Source: CAWCJL01 sp963795775 (GTDB lineage Bacteria > Acidobacteriota > Terriglobia > Terriglobales > Acidobacteriaceae). From it: a DNA stretch of 64,000 nt. Shown here in pieces: positions 16,833 to 26,537 of this stretch; the first letter of the stretch is position 1; each line of letters begins with the position of its first letter. A program made the position numbers and the translations under genes. The stretch is from assembly GCA_963795775.1 (NCBI GenBank), contig CAWCJL010000003.1, forward strand, positions 558,001 through 622,000, read 5' to 3'. Below the pieces are notes generated by a model. That model made no database searches. It saw nothing but the letters and a program-made list of their open reading frames with translations, and was not told the DNA's origin.

Positions 16833-17598
16833 ATTCGTGAATGCGGACCAGCACGCAGGTGATGTTATCCCGCCCACCCGCCTGGTTGGCGAGCCCGATC
16901 AGCCGGGCACAGGCGGCCTCTAGATCGGAGGCGGTTTCCAGCACCTCGCGGATGCGGGCCTCGTCCACTTCGCGCGTCAGCCCGTCGGAGGCGAGCAGAA
17001 ACAGGTCGCCGGCTTCGGGTCGGATTTCGGCGATCTCGGCAGTAACGTCGGGCCGTGTGCCCACGGCGCGCGTGATGACATTCTGCATGGGCGAGCGCCG
17101 CGCCTGTTCCCGCGTCATGCGCCCGATGCGCATCTGCTCTTCCACGTAGGAGTGGTCCCGCGTCAGCCGGTCCAGGCGGCCATGATGAAGCATGTAACAG
17201 CGGCTGTCTCCTACATGCGCTATCCATGCGCTGCTCTCGTTCACCAGCAGGGCGACCAGCGTAGTGCCCATGCCTTCAAGATGGCGATTGCGGCGCGCCT
17301 CGTTATACACCTCGCGATTGGCGCGGCGGATGGCCTGGTCGAGCCCGGCGCCATCCGGCTCGGTAGCGAGCAGGGCCGCCAATGCAGATTCGCTGGCGAG
17401 GCGGCTGGCCGTCGCGCCGCCCGCTGCACCGCCCATGCCGTCGCACAGGAAGAACGCCCCGTTCTCCGCGCTCATGCAGAACGCGTCTTCATTGGCGCGC
17501 CGCACCCGGCCACGGTCGGTGAGGCCGGCACACTCGCAACGCCAGCCGCGGCGGGCTACGGTGGGCTCCGGATGTAACACTCTGTTGGTAACTGCCAT
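16822..17598 (-). CDS. PP2C-family protein serine/threonine phosphatase
   Basis: 258 residues with all PP2C metal-site motifs: GRVRRANEDAF, FLCDGMGG, IAHVGDSRCYML, LLASDGLTREVD and GGRDNITCVLV. It should be a Mn/Mg-dependent phosphatase of the Stp/PrpC type that opposes a Hanks-type Ser/Thr kinase in the cytosol; no such kinase gene is in this window. It is the first gene of an overlapping operon with the GH130-like and channel-like genes. Confidence 0.93.
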   Translation of the reverse strand: MAVTNRVLHPEPTVARRGWRCECAGLTDRGRVRRANEDAFCMSAENGAFFLCDGMGGAAGGATASRLASESALAALLATEPDGAGLDQAIRRANREVYNEARRNRHLEGMGTTLVALLVNESSAWIAHVGDSRCYMLHHGRLDRLTRDHSYVEEQMRIGRMTREQARRSPMQNVITRAVGTRPDVTAEIAEIRPEAGDLFLLASDGLTREVDEARIREVLETASDLEAACARLIGLANQAGGRDNITCVLVRIHEYAE

Positions 17599-17671
17599 AA
17601 GGAGAATTTCCGGCGAATTTACGCCGCCCCAATGCTACTTTGTTTTCCATATCGCTCGCCAGGAAACTCCC

Positions 17672-19384
17672 TTGTTCCTCTTACGGTCTTCCGTTTTCTG
17701 CCTTGCCGTGGTCATCTCCATGTCGCTCCCGGCCCGCGCTGTTACGTGCCAGGTGGCGGTCGCGCATCCCCCTTCACTTGCGGAAAAGGCCTTCCTCGAA
17801 GCCGACTTCACCGGGGCTGCGAAGCTTTACAACGAACAACTCGCGAACCTTCCCGGCAACCCGGTTCTGAGCGCCGCCCTGGCCCGCACCCTCATCCGGC
17901 AGCAGAAGCCGGCCGAGGCCATCGCCATGCTTGAACCGGTGCTTACGCTTCATCCCCATTCGGCCATCCTGGAGACGGCGCTGGCGGAAGCGGAGTACCG
18001 CGGCGGAACTCTATGGAAGGTGCCCGCCCACTCCAACGCCGCGTTAGCCGATGATCCGTGCTACGCGCGCGCCCACCTCATCGCTGGCCGCTATCTCCAA
18101 CTCACCTCCATGTACAAGGCCGCGAAAAACCAGATCGAGACAGCGCATCAGCTTGACCCTATCGATCCTGATATCCGCCACGACTGGATCGAGATGCTGC
18201 CGCCGGACCGGAAGATTGCCGAGCTCAAGGCGTATCTGGCTGCGGTGACCGGCGATAGCGCCAGCGAGCATCGCGAAGGCCAGATGTATCTGGATCACCT
18301 GGAAAAGCGCCGCGACGAGCCGCATAAAGCCTGCCACCTGGTCTCCGACGCCAACTCCACAGAGATCCCATTCAGTTACTTGATGGCAGACGGCACCCAC
18401 ATCCGCGCCTTCGGCCTGGATGTGAAGTTAAATAACAAGACCTCCCGGCTGGAGATCGATACGGGCGCCTCCGGCATTTACATCAGCCGCTCGGTCGCGG
18501 AGCATGCCGGGCTCAAGCCGCTCTCGCGCACAGAAGCCGAGGGCGTGGGCAGCCACGGACCCCAGAGCGGTTATACGGCTTATGCCGACAGCATCCACAT
18601 CGGATCACTTGAGTTCCGCGACTGCATCGTCGAAGTAAGCGATCGCAAGAACGTAAACGAGAGCGATGGGCTAATCGGCATGGATGTCTTCTCCCGGTTT
18701 CTTGTAACCCTGGACTACCCCATGCGCAAGCTCATGCTCTCTCCTCTACCCCCACGCCCGGGCGAGGGCGGCGGCTCCAAGCCAGCGCTGCAAACCGGGG
18801 ACGCTGCCGACGAGGAAGGCGCTGCGGCTGTAGCCGCAACCAGGGCGAGCGCGCCGGCGCCCGACGGAAAAACCGCCACGGCACTCACCCAGAAAACCGC
18901 GGCGGACGGAGAACGGCCAACGGCGGCGATCCGGGAGCTGCACGACAGCTATGTTGCGCCGGAGATGCGCGACTACATACCCGTCTACCGGGTGGGGCAT
19001 GAACTGCTGTTGCCCGTACGCCTGAATCAAGGCCCACTGAAGCTCTTCATGCTCGATACCGGCGCCTTTGCCACGAGCATCTCTCCTGACGCGGCACGCT
19101 CGGTCACGAAGGTGCACAAAGAAAACGGGCTGGACATACGCGGGATCAACGGCAAGGTGGACCAGGTCTTTACCGGCAACCGAGTAGATGTGCAGTTCGC
19201 TAATCTACGCCAGCAAGTGGATGACATTCTCGCCATCGACACGTCGGGCGTGAGCCGCAACGCCGGGGTAGAAGTCTCGGGCTTTCTTGGCTTCACCACG
19301 CTGCACATGCTCTCGATCAACATCGATTACCGCGACGGCTTAGTGAAGTTCAGCTACGAACGCAACCGGGGGTTTGAACGCTGA
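17672..19384 (+). CDS. Exported TPR protein with two retropepsin-like aspartic protease domains
   Basis: 570 residues from the TTG at 17672, chosen because AGGA lies seven bases upstream and it begins a signal peptide (FLLRSSVFCLAVVISMSLPARA). Residues about 35-175 are TPR-like helices. Two retropepsin-like domains follow: one with EIDTGASGIYIS (catalytic Asp 263) and closing hydrophobic motif SDGLIGMDVF, the other with MLDTGAFATSIS (Asp 462) and closing motif VSGFLGFTTL. A 70-residue Ala/Thr/Pro-rich linker joins them. Retropepsins normally need two such lobes, so the chain could form an intramolecular pair. Substrate unknown; divergent from the PP2C gene. Confidence 0.85.
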   Translation: MFLLRSSVFCLAVVISMSLPARAVTCQVAVAHPPSLAEKAFLEADFTGAAKLYNEQLANLPGNPVLSAALARTLIRQQKPAEAIAMLEPVLTLHPHSAILETALAEAEYRGGTLWKVPAHSNAALADDPCYARAHLIAGRYLQLTSMYKAAKNQIETAHQLDPIDPDIRHDWIEMLPPDRKIAELKAYLAAVTGDSASEHREGQMYLDHLEKRRDEPHKACHLVSDANSTEIPFSYLMADGTHIRAFGLDVKLNNKTSRLEIDTGASGIYISRSVAEHAGLKPLSRTEAEGVGSHGPQSGYTAYADSIHIGSLEFRDCIVEVSDRKNVNESDGLIGMDVFSRFLVTLDYPMRKLMLSPLPPRPGEGGGSKPALQTGDAADEEGAAAVAATRASAPAPDGKTATALTQKTAADGERPTAAIRELHDSYVAPEMRDYIPVYRVGHELLLPVRLNQGPLKLFMLDTGAFATSISPDAARSVTKVHKENGLDIRGINGKVDQVFTGNRVDVQFANLRQQVDDILAIDTSGVSRNAGVEVSGFLGFTTLHMLSINIDYRDGLVKFSYERNRGFER

Positions 19385-19413
19385 CACAGCTCCGCGGACA
19401 ATCGCCGCAGACG

Positions 19414-20700
19414 TCAGATGGTAACGGCAGGCTCCCGCTTCTTCGCTTTCTGGTCAGAAGCTGCATCATCCGGGGCTGCGATGCCCGAAGTGGACTTATC
19501 GGCCGCGCGGCGCATGGCGCCTCCGGGCAGAAGTTGGTAGTCTTCGCCGCGCCACAGGATGATGTTGCTGCCGTAGCTGGCGGCCCAGAAACAAAAGCCC
19601 ATGAAATCGCGCAGCGGGTAGAGCAGCAGCGTGCGCCACAGATCGCGCTCGCGCACCACCGCTCCGCCTACCAGCGCAGCCAGCAACATGCGGTTCAGGA
19701 CGCCCCAGGCGAAGGCTGCAAGGCCCCAGCCCGGATGGCCCAGGCAAACCGCCGCAAACAGTGCCAGCAACGCGAAGGGCACGCTGAAGGTGAGCGCGGT
19801 GCCGAAGTGGCCCTTGGGCCGGGAAAAGCGCGTGCTCTTCATCCAGCGCACCTGGTGCTTGAGGGAGTCGAGAAAGCGCTCGTTCAGGATGATGTGATCG
19901 ATCACGTGCCGCGATAGCACCACCGTGTGGCCCTTTGCGGCGATCAGATTTCCGAGCAGGAAATCGTCCGAGCAATACTGCCCCAGCGCCCGGAAGCCCC
20001 CGATCTCTTCCACGCAGGCGCGGCGGACGGCCATGGTGGGGCCGAGCGCGAACTGCATGCCTTCGAGCATGTTGGCCACCAGCACGCCCGCGGTCATCTC
20101 GATGGACATGCCAACGCCCTCCAATTGCGACCAGAGTGGCAACGGAGCGGAGGGATCGGTCGCCTCCGGCGGCGCGGCCACCCCACGGTATAGGCACGTG
20201 ACCAGGCCGACTTCCGGCTTGGCGAACGGCGCAACCACTGCGCGCAGGTACTCGCGGTCGACGCGCACGTCACTGTCGCTGATCACGAAGACGTTATGCC
20301 GCGCCGCGTGGCTCATCCACTCGAGCGAAGCCACCTTGGCATTGGCGAAGGGCGGCTCCCCGGTGGTGAGGAACTGGGACCGAACGCCCGGGTAGCGCGC
20401 GGCCACACGGCGCGCGGTTTCAAGCCCCGGATCGCTGGAACTGCGGGCGCAGAAGAGAATCTCGTACTCCGGGTAGTCCTGCTCGAAAAAGCCCTCGAGA
20501 TGCGCTTCGAGGCCCGGCTCGGCACCGTGGAGCGGCTTCAGCAGGCTCACGGGCGGGGTTGCCGGCGTGCTCTGCAGCACATCCGGCCTACGGAGAAAGC
20601 GGCGAACCCCGAAGACCACAAGGGCGCCGTAAACCGAAGACGTGAGCAGGCCAAAGAGTCCTAACCCTAGAAGAACGTGAAAGATGGCGATACCGGTCAC
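19414..20700 (-). CDS. hpnI: Glycosyltransferase family 2 (GT21-like), hopanoid-associated HpnI type
   Basis: 428 residues with an N-terminal transmembrane segment, a GT2 catalytic domain and three C-terminal transmembrane segments. Motifs are VSLLKPLHGAEPGLEAHL, the DxD-like SDSDVRVDREYL, SDDFLLGNLI and the HQVRWMKSTRFSRP Q/RxxRW motif of ceramide-glucosyltransferase relatives. HpnI adds N-acetylglucosamine to bacteriohopanetetrol in hopanoid synthesis, a lipid class known in Acidobacteria. No other hpn gene is in the window, so the hopanoid assignment is inference. The start is GTG. It lies 102 bases downstream of hspR on the same strand and may be its own unit. Confidence 0.8.
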   Translation of the reverse strand: MTGIAIFHVLLGLGLFGLLTSSVYGALVVFGVRRFLRRPDVLQSTPATPPVSLLKPLHGAEPGLEAHLEGFFEQDYPEYEILFCARSSSDPGLETARRVAARYPGVRSQFLTTGEPPFANAKVASLEWMSHAARHNVFVISDSDVRVDREYLRAVVAPFAKPEVGLVTCLYRGVAAPPEATDPSAPLPLWSQLEGVGMSIEMTAGVLVANMLEGMQFALGPTMAVRRACVEEIGGFRALGQYCSDDFLLGNLIAAKGHTVVLSRHVIDHIILNERFLDSLKHQVRWMKSTRFSRPKGHFGTALTFSVPFALLALFAAVCLGHPGWGLAAFAWGVLNRMLLAALVGGAVVRERDLWRTLLLYPLRDFMGFCFWAASYGSNIILWRGEDYQLLPGGAMRRAADKSTSGIAAPDDAASDQKAKKREPAVTI

Positions 20701-20802
20701 CTCTGGAGCGAAACCCTCCCCTTGTAGACTACCCTGCCCGCAGGAAGTTGCGCCTGATGGTGCCGCACGCGGGCCCGCGGTGGGTGCGTCCTGGCTGGTG
20801 TT

Positions 20803-21219
20803 TTAGGAGCGTTTGCGTTCGGTGCGGCTGGGGGCAGGCGATACCGCGGCTTTGCGCAGGGGCACGATGGCCGCGCTGCCGCCCGCAGGAAAACCGCCGC
20901 CCTGCATGCGCGACAGCATCTCCGTCCGCACGTAGTCCACAAAGCTCTGCATCTGGCGATTCATTTCTTCCATACGCTCGCGCATCTGGAGAATGATCGC
21001 GATACCGGAGATGTTCACGCCCAGCTCGCGGGCCAGGTTCAAGATGAACTCCAGGCGCTCCAAATCCTCATCGGTATAGAGCCGCGTGTTGCCTTCGGAA
21101 CGCGAAGGACGTAAAAGCCCCTCACGCTCGTAGAGGCGGAGCGTCTGCGGATGGATGTCATACATCTCGGCGACCGCCGAGATCATGTACGCGCCTTTGA
21201 CCTTTCGTTTGGTTGGCAT
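20803..21219 (-). CDS. hspR: MerR-family heat-shock repressor HspR
   Basis: 138 residues. The N-terminal MerR winged helix (YMISAVAEMYDIHPQTLRLYE then GLLRPSRSEGNTRLYTDED) is of the HspR type, followed by a coiled coil (LEFILNLARELGVNISGIAI). HspR binds HAIR operators and needs DnaK as co-repressor in actinobacteria, and the gene sits in a dnaJ cluster here. The tail (residues about 110-138) is Arg/Ser-rich. The start ATG at 21219 is seven bases from the stop of the upstream gene. Confidence 0.93.
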   Translation of the reverse strand: MPTKRKVKGAYMISAVAEMYDIHPQTLRLYEREGLLRPSRSEGNTRLYTDEDLERLEFILNLARELGVNISGIAIILQMRERMEEMNRQMQSFVDYVRTEMLSRMQGGGFPAGGSAAIVPLRKAAVSPAPSRTERKRS

Positions 21220-21226
21220 AGTTGCA

Positions 21227-21685
21227 TCAGTTGCTGGTGAAGAAGCGCTGTGACGATTCCTGGCCCACGGGATGGCTGAACCGCACGCGCCAGCCCGCGC
21301 TCTTTCTCCAGCCCTTTCTTACCCTGTAGGGCAGGAAGATGTCCACACAATACCCGCTCTCGTGTTCGATATGGAGCTCTACCGCATCTCTCCAATCCTC
21401 GGAGCCCCGCTTGCCGAAATGCACACTGGAGGCGGTGGCCGCCGCTCGTGCCTGCCCGGAAGCGACGCGCTGCCGGAGCGCGTCAGTCAACCGGGCTAAC
21501 ATCTCGCGCACAGGGTCGTGGATCCTTGCAGAGTCCGCCTGCTCCACCTTCTCCGCTCCGGCCGGCTCAAGCCAGCCCGCGAGCGGAGCAAAGATGCCCT
21601 GCTCTTTCAGGTGCTGCTGCGCCACGTTCATCAGCAGGTTCATGAGTTGCTGCGCATCACGGCGCGCCGGATCCTGACTCGCCAT
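21227..21685 (-). CDS. Protein of unknown function encoded between dnaJ and hspR
   Basis: 152 residues without signal peptide or transmembrane segment. The first half is helical and charged (MNLLMNVAQQHLKEQGIFAP). The second half looks like a small beta fold with EDWRDAVELHIEHESGYCVDIF, an acidic patch and a lone Cys, then a basic tail (RVRKGWRKSAGWRVRF). It is spaced six bases from dnaJ and seven from hspR, so it should be co-expressed in the heat-shock unit. I know no family for it; a chaperone accessory or adaptor is only a guess from context. Confidence 0.75.
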   Translation of the reverse strand: MASQDPARRDAQQLMNLLMNVAQQHLKEQGIFAPLAGWLEPAGAEKVEQADSARIHDPVREMLARLTDALRQRVASGQARAAATASSVHFGKRGSEDWRDAVELHIEHESGYCVDIFLPYRVRKGWRKSAGWRVRFSHPVGQESSQRFFTSN

Positions 21686-21691
21686 GCCGGA

Positions 21692-22915
21692 TTATGCGCC
21701 CACCTTTTCCCACATGGTTTCGCGCGGGTCCTCCGCATTGAGTTTGGCGAACTCGCGCAGGATCTCCTTGGAGCGCTCGTCCTTGACCTGGGGGACAACA
21801 ATCTCGACCGTGACAATTTCGTCGCCGCGCTTTTCCTCATTGGCCGCCGAGGGCACACCCTTCTCGCGCATGCGCAGCTTCTGCCCGCTCTGCGTTCCCG
21901 GGGGGATGCGCAACTGCGCCCGCCCATCGATGGTCGGCACTTCGATCTTCGCGCCCAGCGCGGCCTCGGTCACGCCCACTGGCACGGTGATCTGGATATC
22001 GTCACCAACGCGGGTAAAAACCGGATGCGTTCCCGTCTTGATGATCAGGTAAAGGTCGCCGGCCGGTCCGCCATTGATGCCGGCATTGCCCTTGCCGGCG
22101 AGTCGGATCCGCTGCCCATCACGCGTACCTGCCTTGATGCGGAATTCGACGGTCTCCTGCCGCGGAACGGTGCCTTCCCCGTGACAGGTGGGACATGCAT
22201 TCTGCACCCGCCCGGTGCCGCCACACCGGGGACACTGGATGTTGAACTTCATCCGGCCGCCCATCTGCGTCACCTGGCCGGTGCCGTGGCACTCCGGACA
22301 CTGCGTGGCGCCGCCGGTGGTCGCCTTGCCTTTGCAGGTAGGGCAGACCTCCTGATGCGTGATCTGCAGCCGCATGGTGCCGCCGCGGATGGCAGTCCAG
22401 AAATCCACGTTGACCTGATACTCGAGATCGGTGCCCGGCTCCGGGCCCTGCTGTTGGCGCGCGGCGCCCCCGCCCTGGTTGAAAATGCCGGAAAAGATGT
22501 CGCGGAAGCCACCCCAGCCGGACTGCCCGGCGCTTTCCCGCTGCGCGCCGCCAGTCTGCCCTTCAAACCCGGAAAAATCGAAGCCGGAAAAGTCAAAGGG
22601 CACTCCCTGCTGCCCGCCAGCGCCGCCGCTGCCCCGGCCGTAGCCGCCGCGCGCGGCCGCAGCCGCCGCTTCCGGATCGATCTGGTCGGAGTAAAACCCG
22701 AGCTGGTCGTAGATCTTGCGCTTCTTCTCGTCGCTGAGAATGTCGTTGGCTTCGGAGATCTCTTTGAACTTCTCTTCAGCCTTCTTGTCTCCCGGATTCA
22801 CATCGGGGTGATATTTGCGCGCGAGTTTGCGGAAGGCCTTGCGGATCTCATCCGCGGTGGCCGTCTTCTTTACCCCCAGCAGGCCGTAATAGTCTTTCGT
22901 CTGTGTTGCTGCCAT
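21692..22915 (-). CDS. dnaJ: Chaperone protein DnaJ
   Basis: 407 residues. J domain at 1-75 with the HPD motif at residues 36-38, a Gly/Phe-rich region to about 150, four CxxCxGxG-type zinc motifs (CPTCKGKA, CPECHGTG, CPRCGGTG, CPTCHGEG) and two C-terminal substrate-binding domains. It delivers unfolded proteins to DnaK and stimulates its ATPase. It heads a dnaJ-unknown-hspR unit that appears to be transcribed separately from dnaK, since a terminator follows dnaK. Confidence 0.95.
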   Translation of the reverse strand: MAATQTKDYYGLLGVKKTATADEIRKAFRKLARKYHPDVNPGDKKAEEKFKEISEANDILSDEKKRKIYDQLGFYSDQIDPEAAAAAARGGYGRGSGGAGGQQGVPFDFSGFDFSGFEGQTGGAQRESAGQSGWGGFRDIFSGIFNQGGGAARQQQGPEPGTDLEYQVNVDFWTAIRGGTMRLQITHQEVCPTCKGKATTGGATQCPECHGTGQVTQMGGRMKFNIQCPRCGGTGRVQNACPTCHGEGTVPRQETVEFRIKAGTRDGQRIRLAGKGNAGINGGPAGDLYLIIKTGTHPVFTRVGDDIQITVPVGVTEAALGAKIEVPTIDGRAQLRIPPGTQSGQKLRMREKGVPSAANEEKRGDEIVTVEIVVPQVKDERSKEILREFAKLNAEDPRETMWEKVGA

Positions 22916-22993
22916 CGTATCTCTGCTCTTCCCTTGCGCTTCCTCTTATCCCGAAATTACGTTCCCGAGCTCTGGCAACCGGGCCTCTATTCC

Positions 22994-23296
22994 TCAGGCA
23001 ATCTCCGGGACTCCCGTGCTTTCTGCCTTCTTGCCGGTGCGCTCCGCCGGATGGACCTCACGCTCGATACGCGACGACAGGAGGTCTTGCGCGATTTCCA
23101 GGTCATATTGCGCCTGTATCCGCATCCAGAACTCCGCAGACATATTGAAGTACCGACCGAGTCTGAGAGCCGTGTCTGCGCTGATGCTGCGACGCTCGTT
23201 CACGATTTCCGTGATCCGCGTTGCGGGGACATGCAAATCCAGCGCCAGTTTCTGACTGCTTAAGCCGAGAGGAGCCATGAAGTCTTCCCGCAACAT
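22994..23296 (-). CDS. higA: HigA-type antitoxin, 5' end frame-disrupted
   Basis: 100 residues as read from the internal ATG, with a helix-turn-helix of the HigA/VapA type: LSSQKLALDLHVPATRITEI, NERRSISADTALRLGRYF and AEFWMRIQAQYDLEIAQ. The expected N-terminus of this family (PLHPGEMLRE) is present just upstream in the same frame but has no start codon there. An ATG at 23331-23333 opens a frame (MEHFGT) that would join it if one base of the five-G run at 23313-23317 (C on the coding strand) were removed. HigA neutralises HigB and represses the operon; here the toxin gene is only a fragment. Confidence 0.7.
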   Translation of the reverse strand: MLREDFMAPLGLSSQKLALDLHVPATRITEIVNERRSISADTALRLGRYFNMSAEFWMRIQAQYDLEIAQDLLSSRIEREVHPAERTGKKAESTGVPEIA

Positions 23297-23353
23297 TTCC
23301 CCAGGATGCAGAGGGGGTGCCGAAGTGCTCCATCTTTCGGCGCGTGTGTGCCT

Positions 23354-23486
23354 CTAGTGGTAATCGATGATCTCGATTTGGTAGGCATCTCCGTCTCTCC
23401 ACTCGAAACAAATCCGCCACTGATCGTTGATGCGGATCTGTGCTGCCCGCGCCGGTTTCCATGCGCGGAAGCCCCTTCAGTTCCAC
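23354..23486 (-). pseudogene. Remnant of a HigB-type toxin gene
   Basis: The frame ending at the TAG 23354-23356 encodes IRINDQWRICFEWRDGD then AYQIEIIDYH, the conserved C-terminal half of HigB/RelE-like toxins. Upstream, the matching HGNRRGQH is in another frame and ELKGLP in the third, so at least two shifts break the gene, and the N-terminal half is missing because the upstream small gene occupies that space. RelE/HigB proteins cut mRNA on the ribosome; this copy should be non-functional if the sequence is right. Confidence 0.6.
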
Positions 23487-23649
23487 ACACCATCTTCGCT
23501 TCCACCGGTTCCATCCGCCAGAAGATATCCGGCTCCATCTTGCGCATCTGCGAGCAGAACTTCTCGGCTTCCTCCCTGGTGTAAAACATCACCTTGCTCA
23601 AGACCTGGCCGGCTCTCCACTGCTCGCACTGCCAAACGGTATTGCTCAT
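23476..23649 (-). CDS. Small protein of unknown function with a disrupted C-terminus
   Basis: The ATG at 23647-23649 follows a GGGGGAGGA ribosome site. The product MSNTVWQCEQWRAG and onward, through SKVMFYTREEAEKFCSQMRK to FWRMEPVEAKMV, is about 55 residues with two Trp-rich strands and one helix. After ...KMV the frame reads on into the HigB remnant, but removing the two bases at 23485-23486 gives WN and a stop at 23476-23478, the end I would expect from similar acidobacterial proteins. The shift lies in a CACACA dinucleotide run. Function unknown. Confidence 0.55.
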
Positions 23650-23738
23650 GGCTCCTCCCCCAAACTGCTCAATTCCAAACTGCTGTTCCTGCTCCTGCCT
23701 GATCACGATATCCATCCTTCTACTGTTCCACGAGAGAC

Positions 23739-23769
23739 AAAAAGGCGCTCACCTTTCCCGGCGAGCGCC
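23739..23769 (-). terminator. Intrinsic terminator downstream of dnaK
   Basis: GGCGCTC (23744-23750) pairs with GAGCGCC (23763-23769), with a T5 tract on the minus strand at 23739-23743. A second imperfect hairpin (GGAGTCGTAAC, seven-base loop, GTTACCACTCC; 23784-23812) lies between it and the dnaK stop. Confidence 0.8.
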
Positions 23770-23818
23770 CTTACTTCGGCGTTGGAGTCGTAACCTAGTC
23801 CGTTACCACTCCACCCGG

Positions 23819-25747
<1,929 letters not shown>

Positions 25748-25808
25748 ATCTCTCCCCGACTTCTATATCACCCAGTCAAGCTCTGCTGCTACGCCTTCCA
25801 GCTTCGCA

Positions 25809-25829
25809 CTTGAGTCTACTGTTGTCAAT
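25809..25829 (-). promoter_or_regulatory. Candidate HAIR operator (HspR site) and -35 region of dnaK
   Basis: On the minus strand the site reads ATTGACA, ACAGTAG, ACTCAAG. The HAIR consensus is CTTGAGT-N7-ACTCAAG: the right half matches fully and the left half matches at TTGA. The left half also contains TTGACA, a good -35 hexamer. It is 62-82 bases upstream of the dnaK start, and hspR is nearby. Confidence 0.55.
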
Positions 25830-25972
25830 CTATATGATGCGGTCTTCCACCAAAAGTTTCGCTGCAGCGATGACTATTTCCGCCGGTTCCACTCTCCCCC
25901 AAACGGGTCATTGTCCCCGGTAACCTGGCCCACGTAGCGTGCCAGCAGCGCCAATCTCCCGGGTCCCTTTCC

Positions 25973-26524
25973 ATGCTTGCTTTGTACCGAAACCCAGCCT
26001 CCCGTCCTTCGACACTCTCCTGCCATTCTCTGACCTGCCGTTCCCTTGCCGCTCTGGCCGCCATCAGCCTGTTTGCGATGGCCCTGGCCGGCTGTGGAGG
26101 AAGCCGTTCCGCAACCCCGCCGGCCTCGAACAGTGTCGCGGCCGTTGCTGCCGGGAACTGGAGCATCACCGCGTCCGCCTTCCCTGACGGCTCGCAGATG
26201 GCGCCTCTACGGGGATCACTAGTGCAGAGCGCGAGTGGGTTGACCGGGATCTTTCGCGCGGCCGCTGCTTCAGCGTGCCTGCCGGTGGGAACCAATCTTC
26301 TTCTCTCTGGTGAGATGAGCAAGACCGGCCACCTGGACCTCGTTTCCGCAGCGACGAATGGGACAATCTGGAGCTTTTCCGGGCAGGTCGCGTCCGACGG
26401 CCGCTCGATCGCGAATGGGAGTGTGCGCTTGAGCGGCGCCGGATGTCCGACCGATCCCGCCCCGGCCACGGGAACGCAATATACCCCGATCTCCGGCGTC
26501 TATACCGGAAGCTTTATCGGATGA
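25973..26524 (+). CDS. N-terminal part of a frame-disrupted lipoprotein of unknown function
   Basis: 183 residues to a TGA. A long signal region ends in the lipobox ALAGC (Cys 41), so it should be a lipid-anchored protein. The mature part is a beta-rich domain with GNWSITASAFPDG, GSLVQSASGLTGIF and a terminal ISGVYTGSFIG. A one-base removal near 26517-26522 joins it directly to the frame of the next fragment (DETGATVPISTTL). Such secreted Ser/Thr-rich lipoproteins with repeated beta domains are common in Acidobacteria; no function is known. Confidence 0.65.
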   Translation: MLALYRNPASRPSTLSCHSLTCRSLAALAAISLFAMALAGCGGSRSATPPASNSVAAVAAGNWSITASAFPDGSQMAPLRGSLVQSASGLTGIFRAAAASACLPVGTNLLLSGEMSKTGHLDLVSAATNGTIWSFSGQVASDGRSIANGSVRLSGAGCPTDPAPATGTQYTPISGVYTGSFIG

Positions 26525-26537
26525 AACGGGCGCCACT

